Below are positions 7,925-16,397 of a DNA stretch of 64,000 nucleotides, in pieces. A program made the translations under genes and the position numbers. Position 1 is the first letter of the stretch. The number at the start of each line of letters is the position of its first letter. The DNA comes from Symbioplanes lichenis (GTDB lineage: Bacteria; Actinomycetota; Actinomycetes; Mycobacteriales; Micromonosporaceae), in the NCBI RefSeq assembly GCF_030709675.1, contig NZ_JAUZQD010000006.1:62001-126000 (forward strand), given 5' to 3'. Below the pieces are notes generated by a model that made no database searches, was not told the DNA's origin, and saw only the letters and a program-made list of their open reading frames with translations.

Positions 7925-9325
7925 TCAGCTGGTGCGGGTCCATTGCTGATTGGTGCCGCTGCCGCACGTGTACTGCTGCACGTCGGCGCCGTCGGCCGTG
8001 GACGCGTTCACCACGTCGAGGCACTTGCCGCTGTGCCGGGCGCGCAGCTGGTAATAGCTTCCGGTGGCGACCCATTGCCATTGCTGATTGGTGCCGGTGC
8101 CACACGCGTACTGGATGATGTTCGCGCCGTCCGCTGTCGAACTGCCCGCAACGTCGAGGCATTTGCCACTGTGCTGGGCGACGATCTGGACGTAGCCGCC
8201 GCCGGCGTCCCGGAACTCGAAGCGCTGGTTCCCGCCGCTGTTCCAGGCGTACTGCTTGACCTCGGCATTGTCGGCCATCGACGCGCTGACCACATCCAGC
8301 ACCTTGCCGCTGCCGCGGTTGGTGACGCGGTAATAGGTGGCCGGATTGCCGGTGACCGTGCCCGCGGCGGCGTCGATCGTGATGGTGGGATACCACGTCA
8401 GCGACATCGACGTGCTGCTCGGGAAGCCCATCGGCAGCCAGACGTAGCGCGAATCGTTGACCGGACCCGACCACGCCCCGGCCCACCGGTCGCCCATGTA
8501 GAGAAACGCGTTGCCCACCTGCAGCACATAGGCCGGCTGGGAGCCGAACGTGGTCGAGTCGCCGACGTTGGTCCAGCCCGACCAGGGCCCGCCGATGCTG
8601 GTGGCGGTCGCGTACCTGGCCTGGTTCGGGTTCCAGCCGGAGGTCCCCGACGTCAGCATGAAATAGACGCCGTTGCGCTTGAACAACGCCGGCGCCTCGC
8701 GGGTCGCGTTGTCCCAGAAATTGCCGACCAGCGCGGCGATCTGGAGATAGTCGGCGGTCAGGCGATAGATCTGCAGGTCCCGGTTCTCGTCGGCCGCCGA
8801 GATCATGTAGGCGGTGCCGCCCTCCTCGTACAGCGTGATGTCCCGCGACATGTGCTGATTCAAAGGCCGGAAACTGCCGTGGTACGTGTAAGCGCCGTCG
8901 ATGGTCGCCGACGACGCGACCGCCGCCCGGGCCTCGCCGTAGTCGGTGCCGTTCTCCTTGTGCATCCACATGACGTACCGGCCGGTCGCCGCGTTCCAGA
9001 CCACCTTCGGCCGCTCGATCTTCGCACTCGCCAGCTCGCCCGCCGAGGACGACGTCAGCACGTTGTTCCGGAACTCCCACGTCCGCAGATCGCTGGAACG
9101 GTAGACGGAAACGGCCCGGAACGTGTCATCGGCGTTCCGGTTCTCCCCGAACCAGTACCAGTAGGCGCCGGCCTTGAGCACCCCGCCCCCGTGCGCGTGG
9201 ACCCCGGCGCCGGTCGTGTCCGTGAACTGCACGCCGTTCGTGATCGTGACCGGCGCCGCCTGAGCCGGGGCCGGCAGCAGCGCCACGATCAGGGCCGTCA
9301 CCACGGCCGTCACAAGTGTCTTCAC
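7925..9325 (-). CDS. secreted GH43 exo-beta-1,3-galactanase-like enzyme with ricin-type CBM13
   Basis: A 466-residue secreted enzyme with a signal peptide (MKTLVTAVVTALIVALLPAPAQA), a five-bladed GH43 domain (~25-330) and a C-terminal ricin B/CBM13 domain with repeated GKCLDVxxxSTADGAxxxQYxCGxGTNQQW units. The domain start (VQFTDTTGAGVHAHGGGVLK, WYWFGENRN) matches the GH43 subfamily that includes actinomycete exo-beta-1,3-galactanases, which release galactose from arabinogalactan backbones. Likely acidic residues lie in AKIERPKVVW and SRDITLYEEGG. The GTG start overlaps the pectinesterase stop (GTGA, 9322-9325), so the two are translationally coupled and presumably act together on pectin/arabinogalactan. 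Substrate is family-based inference. Confidence 0.88.
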   Translation of the reverse strand: MKTLVTAVVTALIVALLPAPAQAAPVTITNGVQFTDTTGAGVHAHGGGVLKAGAYWYWFGENRNADDTFRAVSVYRSSDLRTWEFRNNVLTSSSAGELASAKIERPKVVWNAATGRYVMWMHKENGTDYGEARAAVASSATIDGAYTYHGSFRPLNQHMSRDITLYEEGGTAYMISAADENRDLQIYRLTADYLQIAALVGNFWDNATREAPALFKRNGVYFMLTSGTSGWNPNQARYATATSIGGPWSGWTNVGDSTTFGSQPAYVLQVGNAFLYMGDRWAGAWSGPVNDSRYVWLPMGFPSSTSMSLTWYPTITIDAAAGTVTGNPATYYRVTNRGSGKVLDVVSASMADNAEVKQYAWNSGGNQRFEFRDAGGGYVQIVAQHSGKCLDVAGSSTADGANIIQYACGTGTNQQWQWVATGSYYQLRARHSGKCLDVVNASTADGADVQQYTCGSGTNQQWTRTS

Positions 9326-10647
9326 GGGTGCACCTTTCCTGCCGGGCGCGTCGCGTACTCCCAGAGGCGGTTGTGGGTGGGGTCGTCGAGGTCACGGCCG
9401 GGCTCGATCGGCGCGGCGAAGGGGCGGCCCGTCGTGGCGGCCGGGGCCCACGGCGCGTCGGCCACGAAGCCCGGGCCGATGCGGCTGTCGCGGAGGACGA
9501 GCTGGCCGTTCGGGCTCGTTCCGGGAACGTAGCCAGTTGTGCCCGCGCCCTGGTCCCACGCCCGGCCGAGGAAACCGGTCGGTGCGGCCTGATAGCCCGC
9601 GTCGGCCGTGATGAGCGAGCGCGTGACCAGGAACCCGAAGCGCCACTGCGGGAGTGTGCTCGGGGCGAAGATGATGCCGCCGCTGTCCTTGCGCGTGGAA
9701 ACGAGGTGGAATCGGTTCCGGTCGAACACCGCGCTCGCCCGCCCGAAGACGAAGTCGGTGTCCCCCTCGAGGTAGCTGTCCCGCACCACGACCCGGGCGA
9801 TCCGCGTGGCGTCCTCGGCGTTCGCGTAGAAGGTGTCCTGCCGCCCGATGAGCCGCACGCCCTCGAGCAGCGTGCGGTCGGCATCGGTCCGCACCGCGAG
9901 CGCCTGGTGCGTGCCCCGGTCCACCGTGTCGAGCAGCGTGTTGACGACGGTGAGGTTCTTGAGCTGCAGGTCGGGGGCCTGCGACCAGAGCACGGTGGCG
10001 CAGAGCCCGGCCGTCGCACTGGTGCGGGTGGCACACGACTGGAACATGGTCCAGGCCGGGTCGCCCTCGGCATAGCGCCCACCGGCATTGACCAGCGCCG
10101 CCCAGGCCGCCGGGCTGATCGTGGCGTCCACGCTGAACTCCAGTCGCACCTGCCCCGGCGCCCCGGCCCCGTAGACGGTCAGCGGCGGCGAGCCGGCCGG
10201 GATGAAAACGGTTCCAGTGTACGTACCAGGCAGCACGGCGATGGTCCGGCGAGCGGTGCCGCCCTGCTGGTAGGCGCGGTTGACCGCCTCCTGGATCGTG
10301 CGGAAACCGATTCCAGCTCCCGTCCCACCGCTGCCCGCGCCCACCCCTCCGGTCCCCGCGCCCACCACGAAGTCCGGCCGCCCGGTCCGGATCGGTCCGG
10401 GCCGCCAGGGATTCTCGACGGGCGCCGCGTACGTACCCGACCACCGCAGATAGTTCTCCGCCACATAGGGCGCCGCCTCGGCCGCCGACAACACCGGCCG
10501 CGTCACCGTCCCCGGCGGCGGCCCGGGAACCGATTCCACCGCCGACCCGGCACCGACCGCCGCCGGCACGGGTGCGGCTGCGACCGGCGCAGCCACGGAC
10601 AGGGCCAGCGCGGCCGCAGCGGGGGCCGTCCAGCGTATGAGCCTCAT
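9322..10647 (-). CDS. secreted pectin methylesterase (CE8)
   Basis: A 441-residue secreted carbohydrate esterase that removes methyl groups from homogalacturonan. A signal peptide (WTAPAAAALALSVAAPVAAA) and a Gly/Ser/Ala-rich linker are followed by a right-handed beta-helix. Family motifs are present: FRTIQEAVNRAYQ at the start of the helix, the GRQDTFYAN motif with one catalytic Asp, GDTDFVFGRASAVF with the second Asp, and LGRAWDQGAG with the Arg-Trp pair. ATG 10647 is preceded by GAGGAG at good spacing. A perfect LacI-type palindrome lies 21-34 nt upstream, so sugar-responsive repression is likely. Four CG-centred palindromes also lie inside the gene. Confidence 0.92.
   Translation of the reverse strand: MRLIRWTAPAAAALALSVAAPVAAAPVPAAVGAGSAVESVPGPPPGTVTRPVLSAAEAAPYVAENYLRWSGTYAAPVENPWRPGPIRTGRPDFVVGAGTGGVGAGSGGTGAGIGFRTIQEAVNRAYQQGGTARRTIAVLPGTYTGTVFIPAGSPPLTVYGAGAPGQVRLEFSVDATISPAAWAALVNAGGRYAEGDPAWTMFQSCATRTSATAGLCATVLWSQAPDLQLKNLTVVNTLLDTVDRGTHQALAVRTDADRTLLEGVRLIGRQDTFYANAEDATRIARVVVRDSYLEGDTDFVFGRASAVFDRNRFHLVSTRKDSGGIIFAPSTLPQWRFGFLVTRSLITADAGYQAAPTGFLGRAWDQGAGTTGYVPGTSPNGQLVLRDSRIGPGFVADAPWAPAATTGRPFAAPIEPGRDLDDPTHNRLWEYATRPAGKVHP
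9708..10537. promoter_or_regulatory. four GRAANCGNTTYC palindromes inside the pectinesterase gene
   Basis: GGAATCGGTTCC (9708-9719), GAAAACGGTTCC (10204-10215), GAAACCGATTCC (10303-10314) and GGAACCGATTCC (10526-10537). They share a CG-centred AANCGNTT core like LacI/CcpA-family operators and fall in different codon phases, so the encoded peptide does not explain them. A regulatory role is inference. Confidence 0.4.
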
Positions 10648-10667
10648 CGTCGCTCCTCGGCGAGCCT

Positions 10668-10681
10668 GGTAAGCGCTTACC
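10668..10681. promoter_or_regulatory. LacI-family operator upstream of the pectinesterase-galactanase operon
   Basis: GGTAAGCGCTTACC is a perfect 14-bp palindrome with the AGCGCT core seen in actinomycete LacI-type operators (CebR-like). It lies 21-34 nt upstream of the pectinesterase ATG, where a bound repressor would block transcription. The cognate repressor is not next to it. Confidence 0.65.
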
Positions 10682-10843
10682 CGCCGCATCCTACGATCGA
10701 CGAACATCAATAACAACAGGCTGTTCCTCAGCCGAAGTAGCGGCGATCCGACTGCGTAGAAACGACACACCGATCTCGTCAGAGCCGGTGACACTTCGTC
10801 CTTCCGGGGTATCCCTTCCGGCCGCAGCCCCGAGTAGCCAGGA

Positions 10844-11854
10844 ATGATGACCGACCGCACGGGCATGCGCGACACCGGAGAGTCACGGCGCACTGCCATC
10901 CTGCTGGTGGCTCTGGCCTTCGTCTTCGTTCCGATCGCGTTCAGCGACGACTTCGTCGAGGCCGCGACCGAGGACACCTCCCTCCGCTACTCCTACCTCG
11001 TCCCGATCGACGCAGGCGGCATGATCCTGCTCTTGGGCGTGTCCCTTCTCGTCCACGGGTTCCGGTTGCGCCGAGTGTCGTACCTGTCGTGGGCGGCAGC
11101 AACGGTCCTCACCGTGGCATTGGATACTTTCCTCGTCCTCGGACCACACTCCCCGGCCATCGACATCTCTCTGGCATCCTCTTACATCGTCGCGCAGGCA
11201 CTGGCGCTGAGCGCCGTGGTGCAAGCGAGCCCGGCTCTGTACTGCTCAGGACGGCGCCGCTCAGCCCAGCGTCCCGAATGGCGGCGACTCCGCGGCGGGC
11301 TACCTATTCTCGCCGGTACCTTCGCCGCTTATCTCGGTGGTGTCTATTGGGACTGGGGGCTGAGTCAGGGGGCGGTTCGGAGCTGGGAGGACGCCACCAG
11401 GGAATACGCCAAGGTGCTCGGACGGCTCACGGGCGGCGACATCAGCACCGTACCGATCGATGCCGAGGTCTTGGGCGTCATCGGCTCGATGTGCGGCGGA
11501 GCGATCTCCCAGGAGTACTTCGCGCAGGTCAGCCAGATTATTCCATTGCTCCTCATCGCTCTCGGAGTCGACGCGAAGTTCTTCCAGCGGGCGAAGGATC
11601 CCACGGAGCGCGCGATGACGATCGTGGCCGTCGTGGCCCTCTGTGTCGCGGAGGCCATAGCGATTTCCGCGCTACCCACCCCGAACGACCAATGCGACGG
11701 CGTGCTGTCCGAGTGGCACGAATACGCCGCCTTCGGGCTCACCATCGCGGCCTGCGTCATTGCACTCGCCACTCTCGGCTGGGCACTGCTGGTGCGGGAT
11801 GACGCTCCTCGCCGCCGCGCCGGCGACGTACACCGCGGGCGCCCGCGCGAATAG
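10844..11854 (+). CDS. multi-pass membrane protein of unknown function
   Basis: A 336-residue integral membrane protein with about eight hydrophobic segments, for example ILLVALAFVFVPIAF, GGMILLLGVSLLVHGF, YIVAQALALSAVVQA, AMTIVAVVALCVAEAIAISA and GLTIAACVIALATLGWALLV. Between segments five and six lies a polar loop (~175-235) with YAKVLGRLTGGDISTVPIDA and a Cys in GSMCGGAISQEYF. Two consecutive ATGs (10844, 10847) could serve as start. I recognise no family. The upstream region is shared with the divergent pectinesterase operon and has several A/T-rich patches that could hold the promoter. The region is slightly less GC-rich than its neighbours. Confidence 0.65.
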   Translation: MMTDRTGMRDTGESRRTAILLVALAFVFVPIAFSDDFVEAATEDTSLRYSYLVPIDAGGMILLLGVSLLVHGFRLRRVSYLSWAAATVLTVALDTFLVLGPHSPAIDISLASSYIVAQALALSAVVQASPALYCSGRRRSAQRPEWRRLRGGLPILAGTFAAYLGGVYWDWGLSQGAVRSWEDATREYAKVLGRLTGGDISTVPIDAEVLGVIGSMCGGAISQEYFAQVSQIIPLLLIALGVDAKFFQRAKDPTERAMTIVAVVALCVAEAIAISALPTPNDQCDGVLSEWHEYAAFGLTIAACVIALATLGWALLVRDDAPRRRAGDVHRGRPRE

Positions 11855-11927
11855 GGGTATGGGGCACGGTCGGCCGCTCGGAGCGGCCCGATAGCCTCGC
11901 GGTGCGCACACGAGAGGACCCCGCACC

Positions 11928-13682
11928 TTGAGCCACACCGACGACCTCGCCCTTCTGCGTGCGTACGAGCCGGCCATTCGTTACACCGACGGCGAGTTCT
12001 TCTTTCCGGTGTCGGCCGAGCGTTACGTCGCGTGTGCGAGCCTGTGGCGCGACGAGCCGGGCGGGCCGTCCGCCGAGGTTGTCGCCGCGCAGGAGCTCGA
12101 TCTGGCCGCGCTCGCCAAGGCGGGCGGCGCCGAGCACGGCCTGCACCATTCGCTGTCGGCCGTCGCGCGCAGCGAGGGCCCGGCACTCATTCCCCTGCGG
12201 GAGCGCCCGCCGCACCTGCACGGCGCCAGCCGGTTGGCTTCGGTCGGGCTGACGGCGCGGTTTGTGGACACGCTCAACCGGGCGTCATTGATCGTGCGGG
12301 GCAGCGTACCCGGCGGCAGCGCGGCACGGTCTTTCCTGATGCAACGGGACCATCTGGCGCCGGAGCGGCCGACGTATCACGGGCGGGTGCTGCGGGACAG
12401 CCCGTGGATCGTCCTGCAGTACTGGTTCTTCTACAGTTTCAACAATTGGCGCTCGGCCTTCGGCGGGGTCAACGAGCACGAGGGCGACTGGGAGCAGGTG
12501 ACCGTCTATCTCGACGGGACCGGCGTGCGCGACGAGACGGGGCTGCCGCCGGCGCGCTGGGTCGTCTACTCCGCGCACGACGAGACCGGCGACGATCTGC
12601 GGCGGCGCTGGGACGACCCGGATCTGACGCTGGTCGGCGGGCGGCACCCCGTGGTGTTCGCGGGGGCGGGTTCCCACTCCGGCGCCTATCTTCCGGGCGA
12701 CTACCTGATCACCGTACGCCCCCAGCGCCTCAGTGGTCTCGTGACCGTTCTGCGTACGCCCGCCCGCTGGCTCGCCCCCTGGTCGGCGCACGAGGCGGAG
12801 GGGCTCGGCATCCCGTACGTCGACTACGCCCGCGGTGACGGCCGCACGATCGGCCCGGGGCAGCCGGAGGGGTGGGACGCCGTCGTGATCGGTGACGACA
12901 CCGCCTGGGTCCGCGACTACCGTGGCTTGTGGGGCCACGACACCCGCGACCGGCTCGGCGGCGAGCGCGGTCCCGCCGGTCCTCGTTACGAGCGCGACGG
13001 CACCGTACGCAAGTCGTGGGCCGACCCGGTCAGCTGGGCCGGCCTCGCGAAGGTCGCCCCCAACCCGGCCGCCGCCAAGGCCCTGATCGCCGTCCGGGCC
13101 GACCGCGCCGCCGCCCGCCTCGCCGAGCTCGACACCGAGATCGACGCCCTCGCCGACGATCTGCGCGTCACCGCGGCGGGCCTCGCGTCGTCGGCCCCGG
13201 AAGTACGCGCCCTGGCCGGCCGCGAGCAGCACCTGCTCCAACTCCGGATGGAACGGACCCGCCTCGCCGACGAGCAACTGCGTCTCGCCGAAGCACCCGA
13301 GCCGGAGCACCCGCACGCCCATCTGCTGCACCGCCGCGTACCCCTGCAGCAGTCCACCGGTCTCCGCGGCCGCCTCATCTCGTGGTGGTCGGTCATCAGC
13401 ACCCCGCTGATCCTGTGGGCGATCGGCGCGGCGTTCTCCCCGTTCAACCACAAGCTGTCGCCGGCTGACGTCGCCGGCATCTGGCTCGTCCTGCTGCTGA
13501 CGGTCGAGGGCCTGATCCGCGGCAAGCTCGTCGCGGTCGCCCTCCGCCTGGCCGCGGCCGCCGCCCTGGTCGCCATCCTGATCCTCCTCTGGTTCACCGG
13601 CCGCTACGTCTTCACGGTCGGCTTCTTCGCCGCCGCCCTCCTCGTCCTGATCGTCAACCTCCGCGAAGCCCTGCGCCGCTGA
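11928..13682 (+). CDS. Vps62-like domain protein with coiled coil and C-terminal membrane segments
   Basis: A 584-residue protein. Residues ~1-350 resemble the Vps62-related family, first named from fungal vacuolar sorting and also found in bacteria; the diagnostic block is VLQYWFFYSFNNWRS, then NEHEGDWEQVTVYL, followed by WVVYSAHDE and VFAGAGSHSGAYLPG. Next comes a charged helical region (~385-460: ARLAELDTEIDALADDLRVT, REQHLLQLRMERTRLADEQL) likely to form a coiled coil. Three or four membrane segments end the protein (VISTPLILWAIGAAFSPF, IWLVLLLTVEGLI, AALVAILILLWF, FFAAALLVLIVNL). It probably anchors the Vps62-like part to the inner face of the membrane. The start is TTG, with GAGAGG about 10 nt upstream. 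Function unknown. Confidence 0.75.
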   Translation: MSHTDDLALLRAYEPAIRYTDGEFFFPVSAERYVACASLWRDEPGGPSAEVVAAQELDLAALAKAGGAEHGLHHSLSAVARSEGPALIPLRERPPHLHGASRLASVGLTARFVDTLNRASLIVRGSVPGGSAARSFLMQRDHLAPERPTYHGRVLRDSPWIVLQYWFFYSFNNWRSAFGGVNEHEGDWEQVTVYLDGTGVRDETGLPPARWVVYSAHDETGDDLRRRWDDPDLTLVGGRHPVVFAGAGSHSGAYLPGDYLITVRPQRLSGLVTVLRTPARWLAPWSAHEAEGLGIPYVDYARGDGRTIGPGQPEGWDAVVIGDDTAWVRDYRGLWGHDTRDRLGGERGPAGPRYERDGTVRKSWADPVSWAGLAKVAPNPAAAKALIAVRADRAAARLAELDTEIDALADDLRVTAAGLASSAPEVRALAGREQHLLQLRMERTRLADEQLRLAEAPEPEHPHAHLLHRRVPLQQSTGLRGRLISWWSVISTPLILWAIGAAFSPFNHKLSPADVAGIWLVLLLTVEGLIRGKLVAVALRLAAAAALVAILILLWFTGRYVFTVGFFAAALLVLIVNLREALRR

Positions 13683-13924
13683 CCCGACGCGCCGCGATCG
13701 CCAACCTCCGAAAAACCGTGCGCGGTCGAGAGAACGAACTGCGAAACGCGGTGCCGCGGAAAGAGCTCGGCGAAGCCCTGCGGCGCCGGCCACGACGCGC
13801 CCTCACCGTCGAGCTGGGCGAAGCTCAGCCCTTGAGCACGGCGCCCTCCGAAGCGGCGCGAGACGAGGCGACGCGTGGCGAGGAAGGCGACGCGAGAGGG
13901 GGCGGGACGAGGCGCGGGTGGATA

Positions 13925-13935
13925 CCGTGGCGACC
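13925..13935 (+). promoter_or_regulatory. possible leaderless -10 box of the esterase gene
   Basis: A TACCGT element lies about 6-7 nt before ATG 13936, and no ribosome binding site is visible. This decides the ATG over the in-frame GTG at 13918. Confidence 0.4.
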
Positions 13936-14952
13936 ATGACTTGGGAGCTTGCGGGACAGCTGCACGAGGCGACGATCGAATCGGAACTGCTGCGGGGCAA
14001 TCCGCTCGGCGACCCCCATGTGCGGCCGCTGTGGGTCTACACCCCGCCCGGGTACGACGAATCCGACGAGCGTTGTCCCGCGATCTACGTGATCCAGGGC
14101 TACTCCGGCGAGCTGGCGATGTGGGGCAACAAGACGCCTTTCCGCACGCCGTTCCCCGCGACCGCGGACCAGGTGTTCGCCGAGGGGCGGGCGCCGGGGT
14201 GCATCGTCGTCTACGTGGACGCGTTCACCGCGTACGGCGGCTCGCAATTCGTGGACTCGCCGGGCACGGGGGCCTATCACTCGTACCTCTGCAATGAGGT
14301 TGTCCCCTGGGTGGACGCGCGTTTCCGCACCATTCCGGCGGCGGCCTCGCGGGCGATCTCCGGGAAGTCGTCCGGTGGTTTCGGGGCGATGATCACGCCG
14401 ATGCTGCGCCCGGATCTGTTCGGCGCGCTCGCCACTCACGCCGGCGACGCCCTGTACGAGTACTGCTATCTCCACGAGTTCGCCAAGGCGGCCCGGGCGT
14501 TGCGCGAGTACGACCACGACATTCTCGCGTGGTGGAAGCAGTTCCGGGAGCGTGTGGCGTTCACCGAGGACAACGACATGCTGCTGTTGCTCATTCTCGG
14601 CTGCACGGCGGCGTTCTCGCCCGGCGCGGACGGCACGCCGCAACTGCCGTTCGACCCGCGCTCGGGCCGGCTGATCCCTTCGCTGTGGGAGCGCTGGCTC
14701 GACTGGGATCCCGTACGCATGGTCGAGCGCCACGCCGACGCACTGCGCAACCTGTCCGCGGTGTGGATCGACGCCGGCACGCGCGACGAATGGTTCCTCG
14801 ACCTGGGCGCCCAAGCGTTCCGCGACGAGCTGGCCCGCATCGGGCTGCCCGACGAGCGCGTCCACTTCGAGCTCTTCAAGGCGGGCCACGGCGGCATCGA
14901 CTACCGCTACCCCCTGGCCGTCGAATGGCTGGCCCACCGCCTGGCCCGCTGA
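13936..14952 (+). CDS. alpha/beta-hydrolase, esterase D-like
   Basis: A 338-residue cytoplasmic hydrolase of the putative esterase (esterase D / S9-like) family. The fold is seen in RPLWVYTPPGYDESDERCPA and IYVIQGYSGE near the N-terminus. The nucleophile is Ser145 in the elbow GKSSGGFGAM, the acid is probably an Asp in WIDAGTRDEWFLD, and the base is the His of KAGHGGIDYRYP. A large insert between nucleophile and acid (~170-270) probably caps the active site. No signal peptide; natural ester unknown. The gene stands alone, 35 bases before the convergent roadblock gene. Confidence 0.85.
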   Translation: MTWELAGQLHEATIESELLRGNPLGDPHVRPLWVYTPPGYDESDERCPAIYVIQGYSGELAMWGNKTPFRTPFPATADQVFAEGRAPGCIVVYVDAFTAYGGSQFVDSPGTGAYHSYLCNEVVPWVDARFRTIPAAASRAISGKSSGGFGAMITPMLRPDLFGALATHAGDALYEYCYLHEFAKAARALREYDHDILAWWKQFRERVAFTEDNDMLLLLILGCTAAFSPGADGTPQLPFDPRSGRLIPSLWERWLDWDPVRMVERHADALRNLSAVWIDAGTRDEWFLDLGAQAFRDELARIGLPDERVHFELFKAGHGGIDYRYPLAVEWLAHRLAR

Positions 14953-14986
14953 AGCTGGCACGCCGCCCGGCCGCGCCACGAACCCG

Positions 14987-15361
14987 TCAGATGTCGAGCG
15001 ACGCCTCGATGCGGCGCAGCTGGTGGCGCGCCAGGCCCAGGTTCGCCCGGCTCTTCACCAGGGCCACGTAGAGGAACAGGGAGTCGCCACCGCGGGTCGA
15101 GCGCAGCGGCCGCAGCAGGTGGTACTCGGTGCTCAGCGTCATGAGGATGTCCTCGATGCCGTCCTCGAGGCCGATCATCTCCAGCGTCCGGAGCTTCGCG
15201 CGGACGACGTCGGTGTTGCCCGCCGCGGCGACGGTCATGTCGCGGTCCGGGCCGCCGCCGGCGATGCCGAGCGTGAGGCCGCTGCTCACGTCGACCAGGG
15301 CGACGCCGATCGCGCCGTCGATGGTCATCGCGTCGCGCAGGGCGGTGTCGATGTCAGCCAT
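14987..15361 (-). CDS. roadblock/LC7-domain protein
   Basis: A 124-residue single-domain protein. The roadblock/LC7 fold is recognisable in AMTIDGAIGVALVDVSSGLT at the start, the VRAKLRTLEMIGLEDGIEDI helix and the HLLRPLRSTRGGDSLFLYVA strand pair. In actinomycetes such proteins often accompany small Ras-like GTPases as activators (MglB-like) or serve in CvnABCD systems, but no GTPase or histidine kinase lies nearby, so this is an orphan. GGAGG stands just upstream of ATG 15361. It lies divergent from the alarmone synthetase gene. Confidence 0.85.
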   Translation of the reverse strand: MADIDTALRDAMTIDGAIGVALVDVSSGLTLGIAGGGPDRDMTVAAAGNTDVVRAKLRTLEMIGLEDGIEDILMTLSTEYHLLRPLRSTRGGDSLFLYVALVKSRANLGLARHQLRRIEASLDI

Positions 15362-15568
15362 GGTGGTCCTCCCCCGTCTGTTGCAAGATCAGGACCATAG
15401 CAGGCCGAAAATGCATCCTTTGATCGAGGTGAGAGAATAACCGCAGCTCACGACCCGTGGTCATGGGGCGCTTACGGGGAGGCGGCACGGCGGGGTGCAC
15501 CATGCGCATACGGTATGGCGGGGACTGCGCCGTCCCGACACCGACGAACGATCCTGGAGACACGCACC

Positions 15569-16270
15569 GTGACGACCGAGGACCCCGGGGCCGAGCGGCC
15601 CGGGACCGGCGACCGGCAGCTCGCCCGGCAGTTCACCCCGCAGGAGACCCGCGCGTTCCTCTACCCGGGCGACGATCTGACGCACTTCATGATGGTCTAC
15701 AAGTTCGGGCTGGCCGAGATCCAGACGAAGATCACGATCCTGGCGGAGGAGCTCGCCCACAAGGGCCGGGGCAACCCCATCGAGCACGTCAGCCCCCGGC
15801 TCAAGACGGCGTCCAGCATCGCGGCCAAGGCGCAGCGCATCGGCTGCCCGCTGACCTACGACGACGTCCGGTCCCGGATCCGCGACATCGCCGGCATCCG
15901 GATCGTGTGCAGCTTCGTCTCCGACGTCTACACGGTCGCCGACATGCTGACCCGCCAGCCGGACATCAACCTGGTCGTCACCAAGGACTACATCGCCGAG
16001 CCCAAGCCCAACGGCTACCGCAGCCTGCACCTGATCGTCGAGATCCCGGTCTTCCTCTCCGACCGCGTCGTCGCGGTGCCGGTCGAGGTGCAGCTGCGCA
16101 CGGTGGCCATGGACTTCTGGGCCAGCCTCGAACACAAGATCTACTACAAGTACGACCCCGACATCCCCGCCGCCCTCCGCGAGGAGCTGGCCGAAGCCGC
16201 CGAGGACGCCGCCCGCCTCGACAAACGCATGGAGCGCCTGCACGCCGAAATCCACGGCCCCCGACGCTGA
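15569..16270 (+). CDS. small alarmone synthetase (RelP/RelQ-like GTP pyrophosphokinase)
   Basis: A 233-residue, synthetase-only member of the RelA/SpoT family that would transfer pyrophosphate from ATP to GDP/GTP to make (p)ppGpp. Signature pieces are DVRSRIRDIAGIRIVCSFVS (the RxKD-region equivalent and G-loop start), YIAEPKPNGYRSLHLIV (nucleotide-binding loop) and VEVQLRTVAMDFWASLEHKI with the catalytic acidic residue. There is no HD hydrolase, TGS or ACT domain. I use GTG 15569, with CTGGAGA 8 nt upstream, because the frame before it has no conserved character. A 32-bp tandem array follows directly. It would supply stress-induced alarmone independently of the main Rel. Confidence 0.9.
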   Translation: MTTEDPGAERPGTGDRQLARQFTPQETRAFLYPGDDLTHFMMVYKFGLAEIQTKITILAEELAHKGRGNPIEHVSPRLKTASSIAAKAQRIGCPLTYDDVRSRIRDIAGIRIVCSFVSDVYTVADMLTRQPDINLVVTKDYIAEPKPNGYRSLHLIVEIPVFLSDRVVAVPVEVQLRTVAMDFWASLEHKIYYKYDPDIPAALREELAEAAEDAARLDKRMERLHAEIHGPRR

Positions 16271-16397
16271 AGCGGCCCGCGCTGAAGCGGCCCAGCACCG
16301 CGGCGGCCCAGCGCTGAAACGGCCCAGCACCGCGGCGGCCCAGCGCTGAAACGGCCCAGCACCGCGGCGGCCCAGCGCTGAAGCGGCCCGGCGCTAA
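16265..16397. repeat. 32-bp tandem repeat in the 3' region between convergent genes
   Basis: Copies start at 16281, 16313, 16345 and 16377, with a half copy from 16265. Each holds GCTGAARCGGCCCAGCACCG and the complementary block GCGGCGGCCCAGC, so single strands can fold back. The array sits between the alarmone synthetase stop and the MmcQ-like stop, just reaching into the latter. Confidence 0.85.

Noticed and set aside
13683..13935. Possible small gene or duplicated 3' end after the Vps62-like gene
   Set aside because: GCGAAGCCCTGCGSCGC and nearby bases appear at the gene end and again near 13770, so a decayed partial duplication is possible, but similarity is short and no start, ribosome site or conserved peptide is present.
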